From Acidovorax sp. HMWF029 (lineage in GTDB: Bacteria; Pseudomonadota; Gammaproteobacteria; Burkholderiales; Burkholderiaceae_C), in NCBI RefSeq assembly GCF_003060895.1, contig NZ_QAIH01000151.1, positions 1 to 44,444 on the forward strand: a DNA stretch of 44,444 nt, read 5' to 3'. Position numbers and translations under genes: made by a program. Shown piece by piece: positions 19,889 to 28,198 of the stretch; positions within the stretch are counted from its first letter, which is position 1; every line of letters begins with the position of its first letter. Below the pieces are notes generated by a model that saw nothing but the letters and a program-made list of their open reading frames with translations, made no database searches and was not told where the DNA came from.

Positions 19889-20673
19889 GGCTGCAGTACC
19901 GAAGAAACAAGAAGCTGGGTGTAGGGGTGTTGCGGGTCATCGAGCACCTGGTCGGTCAGGCCCGCTTCGACCACCCGGCCGCGCTGCATGACCACCATGC
20001 GGTGCGCCAGCAGACGCGCCACTGCCAGGTCGTGCGTGACCACAATGGCCGCAAGCTGCATCTGCCGCGTCAGCTGCCGCAGCAGGTCCAGGAGGCGCGC
20101 CTGCACCGATACATCGAGGCCGGAGGTCGGTTCATCCATGAAAACCAGGCGCGGCTGGGTGACCAGGTTGCGGGCAATCTGCAGACGCTGACGCATACCG
20201 CCCGAGAAGGTGCGCGGCGCATCGTCGATGCGCGCAGCGTCGATCTCCACGCGCTGCAGCCATTCCATGGCCGTGGCGCGCAAGCGACCGTAGTGGCGCT
20301 CGCCCAATCCCATCAGACGCTCGCCCACGTTGGCACCGGCAGATACATCCATGCGTAAGCCGTCGGCCGCGTTCTGGTGCACAAAGCCCCAGTCGGTGCG
20401 GGCCAGCAGGCGCTGCTGGGCTTCGGTCATGGCATAGATGTCCTGCAGCTCACCACTGCGCTGGCGGAACTGCACCGTGCCTTCGTCAGGGGCGCTGCGC
20501 GCTGCAATGGCATTGAGCAGCGTGGACTTGCCGGAGCCCGACTCGCCCACCACGGCCAGCACCTCGCCAGGCCACAGGTCAAAGGACGCGCCGTGCAGCG
20601 CCACGCGGTCGCCATAGCGCTTGCTGACATTGCGCACGCTCAGCAGCGGCGCGGTAGGTTCGGGGTGGTTCAT
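19885..20673 (-). CDS. phnK: C-P lyase system ABC-type protein PhnK
   Basis: 262-aa ABC protein that, from known C-P lyase structures, docks on the PhnGHIJ core through PhnJ. Walker A GESGSGKST, signature FSGGMRQRLQIARN and Walker B LVFMDEPTSGLD are intact, as is DWGFVHQNAADGLRMDVSAG, a PhnK hallmark. It overlaps phnO and phnL by 4 bp each. Confidence 0.95.
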   Translation of the reverse strand: MNHPEPTAPLLSVRNVSKRYGDRVALHGASFDLWPGEVLAVVGESGSGKSTLLNAIAARSAPDEGTVQFRQRSGELQDIYAMTEAQQRLLARTDWGFVHQNAADGLRMDVSAGANVGERLMGLGERHYGRLRATAMEWLQRVEIDAARIDDAPRTFSGGMRQRLQIARNLVTQPRLVFMDEPTSGLDVSVQARLLDLLRQLTRQMQLAAIVVTHDLAVARLLAHRMVVMQRGRVVEAGLTDQVLDDPQHPYTQLLVSSVLQP

Positions 20674-21131
20674 GTGAGGGTCTCGACGACAAAGCTCAGG
20701 CCATGCTGCGCAAAGCCCAGGGATTCATAAAAGGCATGAGCGCCCGCACGGCGGGCGTTGGACGAGAGCGCGAGCTTGTAGCAACCGGCCTCGCGGGCCT
20801 GCTGCATCGCATGGGCCATCATCTGGCGGCCAATGCCACGGCCCTGCTGGTCCTGCGCCACCACCACGTCTTCCACGATGGCCGAGGGCGTGCCCCGGTG
20901 CGCCAGGTTGTGCATGACGAGCAGCGCATAGGTGCCCACCACGGCGCCGCGCTGCGCAGGGTCACAGGCCACCCACAGGCGGTAGCTGGGGTAGCGGGAA
21001 AACTGGGCCCACACGGCCTGCGCTTCTTCCAGGGTCAGCACATCTTCGGGGCTGTCTTCAATGGCGGCGTACAGCACCAGCACGCTCTCCAGGTCGGCAC
21101 GCTGGGCTTCGCGAATGTGCACGGTGCTCAT
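20670..21131 (-). CDS. phnO: Aminoalkylphosphonate N-acetyltransferase (GNAT family)
   Basis: 153-aa GNAT protein. The acetyl-CoA loop is QDQQGRGIGRQMM at about residues 91-103 and the C-terminal AHAFYESLGF motif is typical. PhnO acetylates aminoalkylphosphonates, protecting the cell from toxic analogues. Start ATG 21131 overlaps phnJ's stop. Its insertion between phnJ and phnK is unlike E. coli, where phnO follows phnN, but translational coupling on both sides shows that it belongs to the operon. Confidence 0.85.
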   Translation of the reverse strand: MSTVHIREAQRADLESVLVLYAAIEDSPEDVLTLEEAQAVWAQFSRYPSYRLWVACDPAQRGAVVGTYALLVMHNLAHRGTPSAIVEDVVVAQDQQGRGIGRQMMAHAMQQAREAGCYKLALSSNARRAGAHAFYESLGFAQHGLSFVVETLT

Positions 21132-22048
21132 GCGGCGCCGCCTTCCACCATCGCAGGTTCGGCCTGCCGCGCCTGGCGCTCCTGGCAGTAGTCCGAGTCG
21201 GAACACACATGCATGCGCCCGCCCTGGTCGTCGGTGATGACCTCGTCCAGAAAACTATCGGTGGCTCCGCACAGCGCACACGCGGCGTCCCAACGCTGCA
21301 CCTCAAACGGATGGTCCTCAAATCCCAGACTCTCTACCGATGTATAGGGCGGCACGGCGTAAATGCGCTTTTCTCGGCCCGCACCAAACAGCTGCAGTGC
21401 AGGGTTCATGTGCATCTTGGGGTTGTCGAACTTGGGGATGGGCGATGGCGCCATCACATACCGGCCGTTGACCAGCACTGGGTAGTCGTAAGTAGTGGCA
21501 ATGTGGCCGTAGCGCGCGATGTCTTCATAGAGCTTGACGTGCATGAGCCCGTACTCGGCCAAGCCGTGCAGCGTGCGGGTCTCGGTCTCGCGCGGCTCCA
21601 GGCGTTGCATGGGCTCGGGCACCGGCACCTGGTAGACGATGACCTGGCCTTCGGCCAGCGGCGTCTCGGGGATTCGATGGCGCGTCTGGATCAGCGTGGC
21701 CTCTCTGGTGCGGGTGGTGGTGGCCACCGCCGTGGTGCGCTCAAAGAAGCGGCGAATGTTGACAGCGTTGACGGTGTCGTCCGAGCCCTGGTCGATGACC
21801 TTGAGGCAGTCCTGCGGGCCGATGATGGACGCTGTGACCTGGATGCCACCTGTGCCCCAGCCATAGGGCAGTGGCATCTCGCGCGAGCCGAACGGCACCT
21901 GGTAGCCGGGGATGGCCACGGCCTTGAGAATGGCGCGGCGGATCATGCGCTTGGTGCGCTCGTCCAGGTAGGCAAAGTTGAAGTGGCCGTCCACCGGCGC
22001 GGCGTCAGCGGGTAGGCCCATCACGGCGGATTCCATAGGTGCATTCAT
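21128..22048 (-). CDS. phnJ: Alpha-D-ribose 1-methylphosphonate 5-phosphate C-P lyase
   Basis: 306-aa radical SAM enzyme that breaks the C-P bond. The special cysteine set is complete: CALC, then 21 residues, then C (the CX2CX21C [4Fe-4S] site), followed by SDSDYC whose last Cys matches the thiyl-radical residue. The N-terminal FAYLDERTKRMIRRAILKAVAIPGYQ region is also typical. It overlaps phnI and phnO by 4 bp. Catalytic subunit of the PhnGHIJ core. Confidence 0.97.
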   Translation of the reverse strand: MNAPMESAVMGLPADAAPVDGHFNFAYLDERTKRMIRRAILKAVAIPGYQVPFGSREMPLPYGWGTGGIQVTASIIGPQDCLKVIDQGSDDTVNAVNIRRFFERTTAVATTTRTREATLIQTRHRIPETPLAEGQVIVYQVPVPEPMQRLEPRETETRTLHGLAEYGLMHVKLYEDIARYGHIATTYDYPVLVNGRYVMAPSPIPKFDNPKMHMNPALQLFGAGREKRIYAVPPYTSVESLGFEDHPFEVQRWDAACALCGATDSFLDEVITDDQGGRMHVCSDSDYCQERQARQAEPAMVEGGAA

Positions 22049-23154
22049 GTGGCGTCTCCCGGTTCTGCGGTGGTGGCTGGCGCTGTGGCGCGCATCTTGC
22101 GCACCAGCTCCAGCTCGGACTGAAAGTCCACGTAGTGCGGCAGCTTCAGGTGCTGCACGAAGCCCGATGCCTCCAGGCTGTCGCTGTGGCCCAGCACAAA
22201 CTCCTGCATCTGCGCGGGAGACTCCACCGGCTCACCCAACTCATCGGCGCGCAGGGCACGATCCACCAGGCTCATGGCCATGGCCTTGCGCTCACTGTGG
22301 CCAAACGCCAGCCCGTAGCCGCGCGTGAACTGTGGTGGCTGGCTCTTGCTGCCTGCAAACTGGTTCACCATCTCGCACTCGGTGATCTCGATGTCGCCGA
22401 TGTCGATGGCAAAGCCCAGCTCTTCGGGTTCGATCTCCACCGCCACCGTGCCCAGGCGCACTTCGCCCACGAAGGGGTGCGAGTGCGAATAGCCGCGCTG
22501 CGTGGAATACGCCATGGCAAGCAAAAAGCCCTCGTCCCCCCTCGCCAAGTTCTGCAACCGCGTAGCCCGGCTGGCCGGAAAACGCAGCGGCTCGCGGGTC
22601 AGGTCCATGGGCGCCGGGTCACCCGGGGGCACAGGGCGGGTTTCGATCAGCCCTTCCTGGTTGAGCAGGTCCACCACACGCGGTGTAGGGCTTGGCGGTG
22701 TTGCGGACGGCGCTGCGGCAGTGCTGGCCTGGTCCATCCCATAGCCCTCGGCCAGAAGTTTGAAGTCCAGCAGGCGCTGCGTGTAGTCGTAGGTCGGGCC
22801 CAGCACCTGGCCGCCCGGCAGGTCCTTGAACGTGGCGGAAATGCGCCGGTCCAGCGCCATGCGGCTGGTGTCCAGCGGGCAGGTGGTACCCAGGCGCGGC
22901 AGCGTAGCGCGGTAGGCACGCAGCAAAAAGATGGCTTCGACCAGATCGCCCGACGCCTGCTTGATGGCCAGGGCCGCGAGCTCAGGGTCGTAAACAGAGC
23001 CCTCCGTCATGACGCGATCTACCGCCAGCTTGAGCTGTTGGCGGATCTGCGCCACCGACAGTTCAGGCTGTGCGGTATCACCCCGGCGCTGGCGCGCCAG
23101 CAACTGGTAGCTGTTGAGAATGGCGGCTTCTCCGCCCTTGACGGCCACGTACAT
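22045..23154 (-). CDS. phnI: C-P lyase core subunit PhnI
   Basis: 369-aa subunit that, with PhnG, H and L, attaches the phosphonate to ribose from ATP. Starts MYVAVKGGEAAI, the canonical PhnI N-terminus, with AGGAGGT seven bases upstream inside the phnH end. Other signatures: YDYTQRLLDFKLLAEGYGMDQ, GYSHSHPFVGEVR and LPHYVDFQSEL near the C-terminus. A Pro/Ala-rich linker (about residues 147-160) is probably a surface loop. Confidence 0.96.
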   Translation of the reverse strand: MYVAVKGGEAAILNSYQLLARQRRGDTAQPELSVAQIRQQLKLAVDRVMTEGSVYDPELAALAIKQASGDLVEAIFLLRAYRATLPRLGTTCPLDTSRMALDRRISATFKDLPGGQVLGPTYDYTQRLLDFKLLAEGYGMDQASTAAAPSATPPSPTPRVVDLLNQEGLIETRPVPPGDPAPMDLTREPLRFPASRATRLQNLARGDEGFLLAMAYSTQRGYSHSHPFVGEVRLGTVAVEIEPEELGFAIDIGDIEITECEMVNQFAGSKSQPPQFTRGYGLAFGHSERKAMAMSLVDRALRADELGEPVESPAQMQEFVLGHSDSLEASGFVQHLKLPHYVDFQSELELVRKMRATAPATTAEPGDAT

Positions 23155-23156
23155 GC

Positions 23157-23798
23157 TCAGACCTCCTGAAGGGCATCTACACCGCGCGTCGCACGCGTTG
23201 TGCGCGGCAACCCCACGATGTGGCCCGCCGTTCCCAACAACACATCCACACCACACGGGAACACGGCGTGGTTGGCTGCCCACTGGGCCTCAAAATCGTC
23301 AGGCAAACCGTCCACCTGCAATGCCGCCACATCCTGGATGCCTGGTCCGCGCAACTGCCATGCCCCATGGGTGTCTGCAGTGGTTGCGGCGCTACGCGCC
23401 ACGTCCACCACGCAGGTCGCCGACTGGTCGGGGTAGATGTCACTGCCCTGGTTCAGGCTGTGCAGCGCAGGCAGGGAATCGCCCTGCGCCACCCACACAA
23501 ATCGGGCGAGCGCGGCGTCGGCCACCAAAGTACAGCCCGTGTGGAAGCGCAGCCACCCCCCCACATCACTGTCCGCCAAGCGTGGCGAGAGCCACAAAGT
23601 GCAGTCGCTGTCGAGCAGCGCCAGCAGCACGGCAGCCGATGCGGCATGCCCCACAGCCGGGGTCTGCGCGTCGTGTTCTACCGCCACCGTGCAGCCGGGG
23701 TGCGACAGCGCCTGCAGCACGGCGCGGAACACTGCCTGGCTGCCAAAGGCTTCATTCGAGAATCCGGCACCCAAAGATGCCAAAGGGGTCGTGCTCAT
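23157..23798 (-). CDS. phnH: C-P lyase core subunit PhnH
   Basis: 213-aa subunit of the PhnGHIJ complex. Seen: GFSNEAFGSQAVFRAVLQALSHPG, the PhnH N-terminal block, and GSDIYPDQSATCVVDV in the middle. Overlaps phnG by 4 bp; 2 bp separate its stop from the phnI start. Confidence 0.94.
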   Translation of the reverse strand: MSTTPLASLGAGFSNEAFGSQAVFRAVLQALSHPGCTVAVEHDAQTPAVGHAASAAVLLALLDSDCTLWLSPRLADSDVGGWLRFHTGCTLVADAALARFVWVAQGDSLPALHSLNQGSDIYPDQSATCVVDVARSAATTADTHGAWQLRGPGIQDVAALQVDGLPDDFEAQWAANHAVFPCGVDVLLGTAGHIVGLPRTTRATRGVDALQEV

Positions 23799-24307
23799 TC
23801 GGCCTCCTCCTCGTTGTCGGAACCGCTCTCGCGCGCCACAGTGAAAAAGTCCACCTTGGTGCTGGCGGCGCGTGCCTGGCGCTCGGCCTGGGTGTGGCGC
23901 AGGTAGGCGCGGATGGGCTCCAGTAGTTGGGCGTCCAGCACCGGTTGCTGCGCGGGGTCTTGCAGCAGCGCATCGGCGAGCGCGGCTAGCTGCACCTGGC
24001 GGTGCGAGCGGCCCAGCACATAGGCCACGCCCACCGTGGCGTCACCGGCGTCCGATGGGTTCGCCACACGCAACGCACAGCGGGTTACGGAGACCTCGCC
24101 CAGATTGAAGCGCTCGCCCGTGCCACCGGCACGGCCCTGCACCATCATCAGACCGGTCTCGGGCGCGCGCAGCCAGCGCGCAGGGCTCGTGGCTTGCTCG
24201 TGCAAGGCAGATTCGAGCAGCCCCAGCGGCGCCCGAGCCAGCAGCGCCATCCACTGCGCGCGGGCCAGGGGGCGGTCCGGCCCCGGGTTGTCAAAGGCTT
24301 GAAACAT
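23795..24307 (-). CDS. phnG: C-P lyase core subunit PhnG
   Basis: 170-aa subunit. Seen: RAQWMALLARAP at the start, the ETGLMMVQGRAGGTGERFNLGE core and VGVAYVLGRSHRQVQLAALADAL. The C-terminus is acidic (ESGSDNEEEAE). First gene of the eight-gene phnGHIJOKLM unit; the PhnF-type dyad is 20-31 bp upstream of its ATG. Confidence 0.94.
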   Translation of the reverse strand: MFQAFDNPGPDRPLARAQWMALLARAPLGLLESALHEQATSPARWLRAPETGLMMVQGRAGGTGERFNLGEVSVTRCALRVANPSDAGDATVGVAYVLGRSHRQVQLAALADALLQDPAQQPVLDAQLLEPIRAYLRHTQAERQARAASTKVDFFTVARESGSDNEEEAE

Positions 24308-24326
24308 GGAAGTGGTACCCTGAAAG

Positions 24327-24338
24327 TTGTATAGACAA
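24327..24338. promoter_or_regulatory. PhnF-type operator between phnG and phnF
   Basis: TTGTATAGACAA is an imperfect palindrome (one central mismatch) similar to the GTCTAGAC dyad before phnC. It lies within the 75-bp divergent space, so PhnF could repress both phnG and its own gene. The overlapping TATACA on the minus strand could be the phnG -10 element. Confidence 0.6.
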
Positions 24339-24382
24339 ATTGAACAACTGGCGCGAGCTTAAAGAGCGCGCATGTAGGTTTC

Positions 24383-25165
24383 ATGACAGCCAGCACCACC
24401 TCTCTATCGCCTGCCTTGCAGGCCCCGCCCGCGCCGTCCTTGCGCCCCGCGCGCGACAGCTTCTGGACGCGCATTGCCGCCGAGTTGGCCGAGGCCATTG
24501 GCAGCGGCGTCTATCCGCCCGGCCAGCGCCTGCCCTCGGAACACGCGCTGGCCGAGCAGTTCGGCGTGAACCGCCACACCATCCGCCGCTCGCTCGCCAG
24601 CCTGTGCAGCCAGGGGCTGGTGCGCATCACGCAGGGCAGCGGTACCTATGTGGAAGACTTCGCGGTGGACCTGGTGCTGGGCAAGCGCACGCGCCACCAG
24701 CAGGGCCTGGCGCAGGCGGGGCTGCGCGGCAGCCTGGTGGTGCTGCAGGCGCAGACCACACGGGCCACGGCTGCTATGGCCAAGGCGTTGCAGGTACCCG
24801 CGCGCAGCCCGCTGCTGGCGCTGCGCGTGCGGGGCGACGCCGAGGGCCAGCCCCTGCACATCAGCGAGCGCTACTTTCCCCTGCCCCGCTTCGAGAACCT
24901 GGCAGCCGTGGTGCGCGAAACGGGCTCCATCACCGCAGGCTTCACTGCCCACGGCGTGGCCGACTACACACGCAGCGAAAGCCGCATCACCGCCGAGCTG
25001 CCAAGCGCCGAAGTGGCTGCACAACTGCGCCAGCCCACGTCGCGCCCGGTGCTGCAGGTAGAGAGCCTGAACGTGGACCTGGCAGGAACGCCCATCGAAT
25101 GGGCCCGCGCCTGGTTTGCGGGCGACCGCGTAAAACTGACCATTGACCACGATGAACACGCCTGA
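24383..25165 (+). CDS. phnF: GntR/HutC-family phosphonate regulator
   Basis: 260-aa regulator. GntR winged helix at about residues 25-90 (GQRLPSEHALAEQFGVNRHT then TQGSGTYV) and a UTRA effector domain after about 105 (HISERYFPLPRF). Divergent from phnGHIJOKLM and first in an operon with the DUF1045 and phnN genes, which overlap successively. Likely a repressor that responds to a phosphonate or pathway intermediate; candidate sites are at 24327-24338 and 17904-17917. No strong ribosome site precedes the ATG. Confidence 0.92.
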   Translation: MTASTTSLSPALQAPPAPSLRPARDSFWTRIAAELAEAIGSGVYPPGQRLPSEHALAEQFGVNRHTIRRSLASLCSQGLVRITQGSGTYVEDFAVDLVLGKRTRHQQGLAQAGLRGSLVVLQAQTTRATAAMAKALQVPARSPLLALRVRGDAEGQPLHISERYFPLPRFENLAAVVRETGSITAGFTAHGVADYTRSESRITAELPSAEVAAQLRQPTSRPVLQVESLNVDLAGTPIEWARAWFAGDRVKLTIDHDEHA

Positions 25166-25880
25166 AAAGCCACCCACCCACCACCGCTATGCGGTCTATT
25201 TCGCACCCAACCCTGGCAGCCTGGGCTGGCTGGCAGGTAGCCACTGGCTGGGGCGCTGCGCCGCACTGCTTCAGCCCCTGCAGCAGCTCGCCATTGAAGG
25301 CGTTACGGCGGACGACCTGCAACGCCTGACAGCAGCGCCCCGCCGCTATGGCTGGCACGCCACGCTCAAGGCACCGTTTGCCCTGGCGCCCGGCACCGAC
25401 TGGATCACGCTGCACCAGGCCGTGCAGGCTGTGGCGCGCGGGCTGGAACCTTTCGTACTGCCGCCGCTAAAGGTGCAGCGCATCGACGACTTCCTGGCGC
25501 TGGTGCCCCCGGCGTTGCACCCCGCCAATGCACAGATTCAGGAGACCGCCGCCACCTGCGTGACGGCACTGCAGCCCTTGGCCGCACCCTTGTCCAACGC
25601 CGACCTCGCCCGGCGCCGCGCGGCCGGGCTCACCGCCCGACAGGACGCACTGCTGCAGCAATGGGGCTACCCGTTTGTGCTGGACGAGTTCCGATTTCAC
25701 ATGTCGCTCACCGGCAGCATGGCGCAGGTGGACGCCCAGACGCAGGCCCTGGTGTTCGATGCCGCGCAGGAGTTCTTCTCAGACCTGCCCACCCTCAAGT
25801 TCAACAGCCTGGCCCTGTTTGCTGAGCCCACGCCCGGCGCGGACTTTGTGCTGCTGGACCATCTGGAGATGGGCGCATGA
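25152..25880 (+). CDS. DUF1045 phosphonate-operon protein, 2H phosphoesterase fold
   Basis: 242-aa protein of the DUF1045 family regularly found in phosphonate operons. It carries the two His motifs of 2H phosphoesterases, HATLKAP (near residue 60) and HMSLTG (near 182). The start is taken as ATG 25152, inside the phnF end; a TTG at 25143 is possible. It overlaps phnN by 4 bp. No phnP is present in this locus, and C-P lyase needs an enzyme to open 5-phosphoribosyl 1,2-cyclic phosphate; a 2H enzyme is a natural substitute (inference). Confidence 0.88.
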   Translation: MNTPEKPPTHHRYAVYFAPNPGSLGWLAGSHWLGRCAALLQPLQQLAIEGVTADDLQRLTAAPRRYGWHATLKAPFALAPGTDWITLHQAVQAVARGLEPFVLPPLKVQRIDDFLALVPPALHPANAQIQETAATCVTALQPLAAPLSNADLARRRAAGLTARQDALLQQWGYPFVLDEFRFHMSLTGSMAQVDAQTQALVFDAAQEFFSDLPTLKFNSLALFAEPTPGADFVLLDHLEMGA

Positions 25881-26482
25881 CACCAGGCCGCCTGATCTAT
25901 TGCATGGGCCCCTCGGGTGCGGGCAAGGACAGCTTGCTGGAGTGGTTGCGGGCACACCTGCCCACCCCATGCCCCGTGCACTGGGCGCAGCGCACCATCA
26001 GCCGCTCCGCCATGCCGGGCGGCGAAGCGCATGAAAGTGTGTCGCCCGAAGCGTTTGTTGCGTTGCGCTGTGAACAGGCCTTTGCCCTGCACTGGGAGGC
26101 CAACGGCCTGGGCTATGGCGTGCGGCATGCGCAACTGGCGCCGCTGGCCCAAGGCCACTGGGTGCTGCTCAACGGCTCGCGCGCCTACCTGCCTGAGGCA
26201 CTGGCGCTGTTCCCTGACCTCGTCGCGGTGCACATTACCGCCAGCCCCCAGGTGCTGCGCCAGCGACTGCTATCGCGGGGCCGCGAGACCTGTGATGAGG
26301 TGGAGGCCCGGGTGCAGCGCGCGCTGGCGTACACACCGCCCCCGGGTGCAGCCAACCTGGAGGTGCACAACGATGGCACGCTGAGCGATGCAGGCCAGCA
26401 ACTGTTGAACACGCTAGAGCATTTGCCGGGCTGGCCGCTGCACAGTGGCAAACTTTCAAGCCAACAACCTGCCTGTTTGTAA
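25877..26482 (+). CDS. phnN: Ribose 1,5-bisphosphate phosphokinase
   Basis: 201-aa P-loop kinase converting ribose 1,5-bisphosphate to PRPP, the last step of the C-P lyase route. Seen: RLIYCMGPSGAGKDSLL (Walker A at residues about 10-18), AQRTISRSAMPGGEAHESV and the C-terminal EVHNDGTLSDAG. Third gene of the phnF operon, coupled to the DUF1045 gene by a 4-bp overlap. Only 28 bp separate it from arsC. Confidence 0.94.
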   Translation: MTPGRLIYCMGPSGAGKDSLLEWLRAHLPTPCPVHWAQRTISRSAMPGGEAHESVSPEAFVALRCEQAFALHWEANGLGYGVRHAQLAPLAQGHWVLLNGSRAYLPEALALFPDLVAVHITASPQVLRQRLLSRGRETCDEVEARVQRALAYTPPPGAANLEVHNDGTLSDAGQQLLNTLEHLPGWPLHSGKLSSQQPACL

Positions 26483-26510
26483 AACATACACAGCGATCAC
26501 CATAGCCACC

Positions 26511-26933
26511 ATGACCGCCATCACCATCTATCACAACCCCAAATGCGGCACGTCCCGCAACACGCTAGCCATGATCCGCAACAGCGGCGTGGAGCCCGAG
26601 GTCATTGAATACCTCAAAAACCCACCCAACCGCACCACGCTGGTGGCGCTGATTGCCGCCACGGGCGAGCCGGTGATCAATGCCGTGCGCACCAAAGAAG
26701 CGGTCTTCAGCGAATTGCAACTGAACGCACCTGGCGTCACCGACGCGCAGTTCATCGACGCGATGCTGCAGCACCCCATCCTCATCAACCGCCCCATCGT
26801 GGTCACGCCCCTGGGCACGCGGCTGTGCCGCCCGTCCGAGAAGGTGCTGGACATCCTGCCTGCGCCCCAACAAGGCGCCTTCACCAAAGAGGATGGCGAA
26901 GTGGTCGTCAACAAGCAAGGCCAGAGTGTCTGA
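26511..26933 (+). CDS. arsC: Arsenate reductase (glutaredoxin-dependent)
   Basis: 140-aa ArsC of the E. coli plasmid type. Catalytic Cys12 in HNPKCGTSRNTL, conserved INRPIVVTPLGTRLCRPSEKVLD including the arginines that bind arsenate. Reduces As(V) to As(III) in the cytoplasm with glutathione/glutaredoxin. ATG 26511 matches the family N-terminus; the ribosome site is weak. It follows phnN on the same strand by 28 bp and may share its message. No arsR, arsB or acr3 gene is present. Confidence 0.92.
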   Translation: MTAITIYHNPKCGTSRNTLAMIRNSGVEPEVIEYLKNPPNRTTLVALIAATGEPVINAVRTKEAVFSELQLNAPGVTDAQFIDAMLQHPILINRPIVVTPLGTRLCRPSEKVLDILPAPQQGAFTKEDGEVVVNKQGQSV

Positions 26934-26972
26934 GGCAACCGCACACCCCGGAGCCGTAGCGCACGGCGCCGC

Positions 26973-28172
26973 ATGAGCGCTGCCTCGCAACGCTGGGCCG
27001 TGGCGCGCCTGGGCACAGCCCAGACCCTGGCCTGGGCTTCCTCCTATTACCTGCCCGCCATGCTGGCCGCGCCCATGGCGCGCGACCTGGGCTTGGCCAC
27101 GCCCACCGTGTTCGCTGCGTTTTCGGTGGCGCTCATCGTGTCGGCCCTGCTGGGGCCGTTCGCTGGACGGGCCATTGACCGCCATGGTGGCCGGCCGGTG
27201 CTGGTGTGTACCAACCTGCTGTTTGCCGCCAGCCTCGCAGGCATGGCACTGGCGCAGGGCCCGGTGGGACTGTTTGCCGCCTGGGTGCTGATGGGCGTGG
27301 CCATGGGTTCGGGCCTGTACGAGGCGGCGTTTGCCACGCTGGTGCGGCTGTATGGCCAGGGCGCGCGCGGCGCCATCACCGGCATCACGTTGATTGCGGG
27401 GTTTGCCAGCACTGTGGGCTGGCCGCTGTCGGCCTGGATGGAGACGCAGTGGGGCTGGCGCAGCGCGTGTGCGGGCTGGGCGGCACTGCACCTGCTGGTG
27501 GGGGTGCCACTCAACAGCTGGCTACCGCGCATCGCGCCCGAAAAGAATGCCCCAGCCACACCAGAGGCCGCACCCCAAGCCTCCAAAGCACCGCAAGCCA
27601 CAACGGAATCACCCGCTCCAGACCAGGCACTGCGCACCACCGTACTGCTATCCTTTGTTTTCGCCGTCACCTGGTTCACCAGCACCGCCATGGCGGCCCA
27701 CCTGCCGCGCCTGCTGCAGGCCAGCGGCACATCACTGCAGGCCGCAGTGGCCCTGGCCGCGCTGGTGGGGCCTGCGCAAGTGGCAGCGCGGCTGCTGGAG
27801 TTTGGCTTTCTGCGCCGTCTGCACCCGCTGCTGTCGGCCCAGCTGGCTGCGGCCGCGCACCCCGTGGGCGCGGCCCTGTTGATGGTGGCGGGAGGGCCTG
27901 CGGCGGCAGTGTTCACCGTGCTGCATGGTGCGGGCAACGGCATCCTGACCATTGCCAAGGGCACGCTGCCTCTGGTGTTGTTTGGGCCTGCGGGTTACGG
28001 CGCTCGCCAGGGCCTGATGATGGTGCCTGCCCGCGTGGCGCAGGCTTTTGCGCCGGTGCTGTTTGGCATGCTGCTGGATGGCACCGGGGCAGCCGCCCTT
28101 TGGCTCACCACATTGCTGGGCCTAGCTGCGCTGGCTGCACTGTGGCTGCTGCGGCCCGTGGCGCGGAACTGA
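26973..28172 (+). CDS. MFS transporter
   Basis: 399-aa major facilitator with about 12 helices in two halves joined by an Ala/Pro-rich loop (about residues 190-217). Motif A is visible as GRAIDRHGGRPVL after the second helix. The substrate is not evident. It follows arsC by about 40 bp on the same strand, so a role in arsenical or oxyanion efflux is possible, but nothing in the sequence proves it. The ATG lies beside GCCGC with no good ribosome site. Confidence 0.85.
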   Translation: MSAASQRWAVARLGTAQTLAWASSYYLPAMLAAPMARDLGLATPTVFAAFSVALIVSALLGPFAGRAIDRHGGRPVLVCTNLLFAASLAGMALAQGPVGLFAAWVLMGVAMGSGLYEAAFATLVRLYGQGARGAITGITLIAGFASTVGWPLSAWMETQWGWRSACAGWAALHLLVGVPLNSWLPRIAPEKNAPATPEAAPQASKAPQATTESPAPDQALRTTVLLSFVFAVTWFTSTAMAAHLPRLLQASGTSLQAAVALAALVGPAQVAARLLEFGFLRRLHPLLSAQLAAAAHPVGAALLMVAGGPAAAVFTVLHGAGNGILTIAKGTLPLVLFGPAGYGARQGLMMVPARVAQAFAPVLFGMLLDGTGAAALWLTTLLGLAALAALWLLRPVARN

Positions 28173-28174
28173 CC

Positions 28175-28198
28175 GATCAATCGACCAATCGATCAGCC
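28175..28198. repeat. Three tandem 8-mers at a convergent junction
   Basis: CGATCAAT, CGACCAAT and CGATCAGC stand head to tail between the MFS stop and the tag stop, running into the latter. No stem of terminator quality forms. Confidence 0.4.

Noticed and set aside
24370-24388. Possible Pho box CTGTCAT-GAAA-CCTACAT on the minus strand at the phnF start codon
   Set aside because: Only one half-site matches; the second differs at several positions and the site would sit on the phnF ATG. Not comparable to the phnC site.
28175-28198. CRISPR-like or terminator role for the tandem 8-mers
   Set aside because: Repeats are far too short, lack spacers and do not form a stem.
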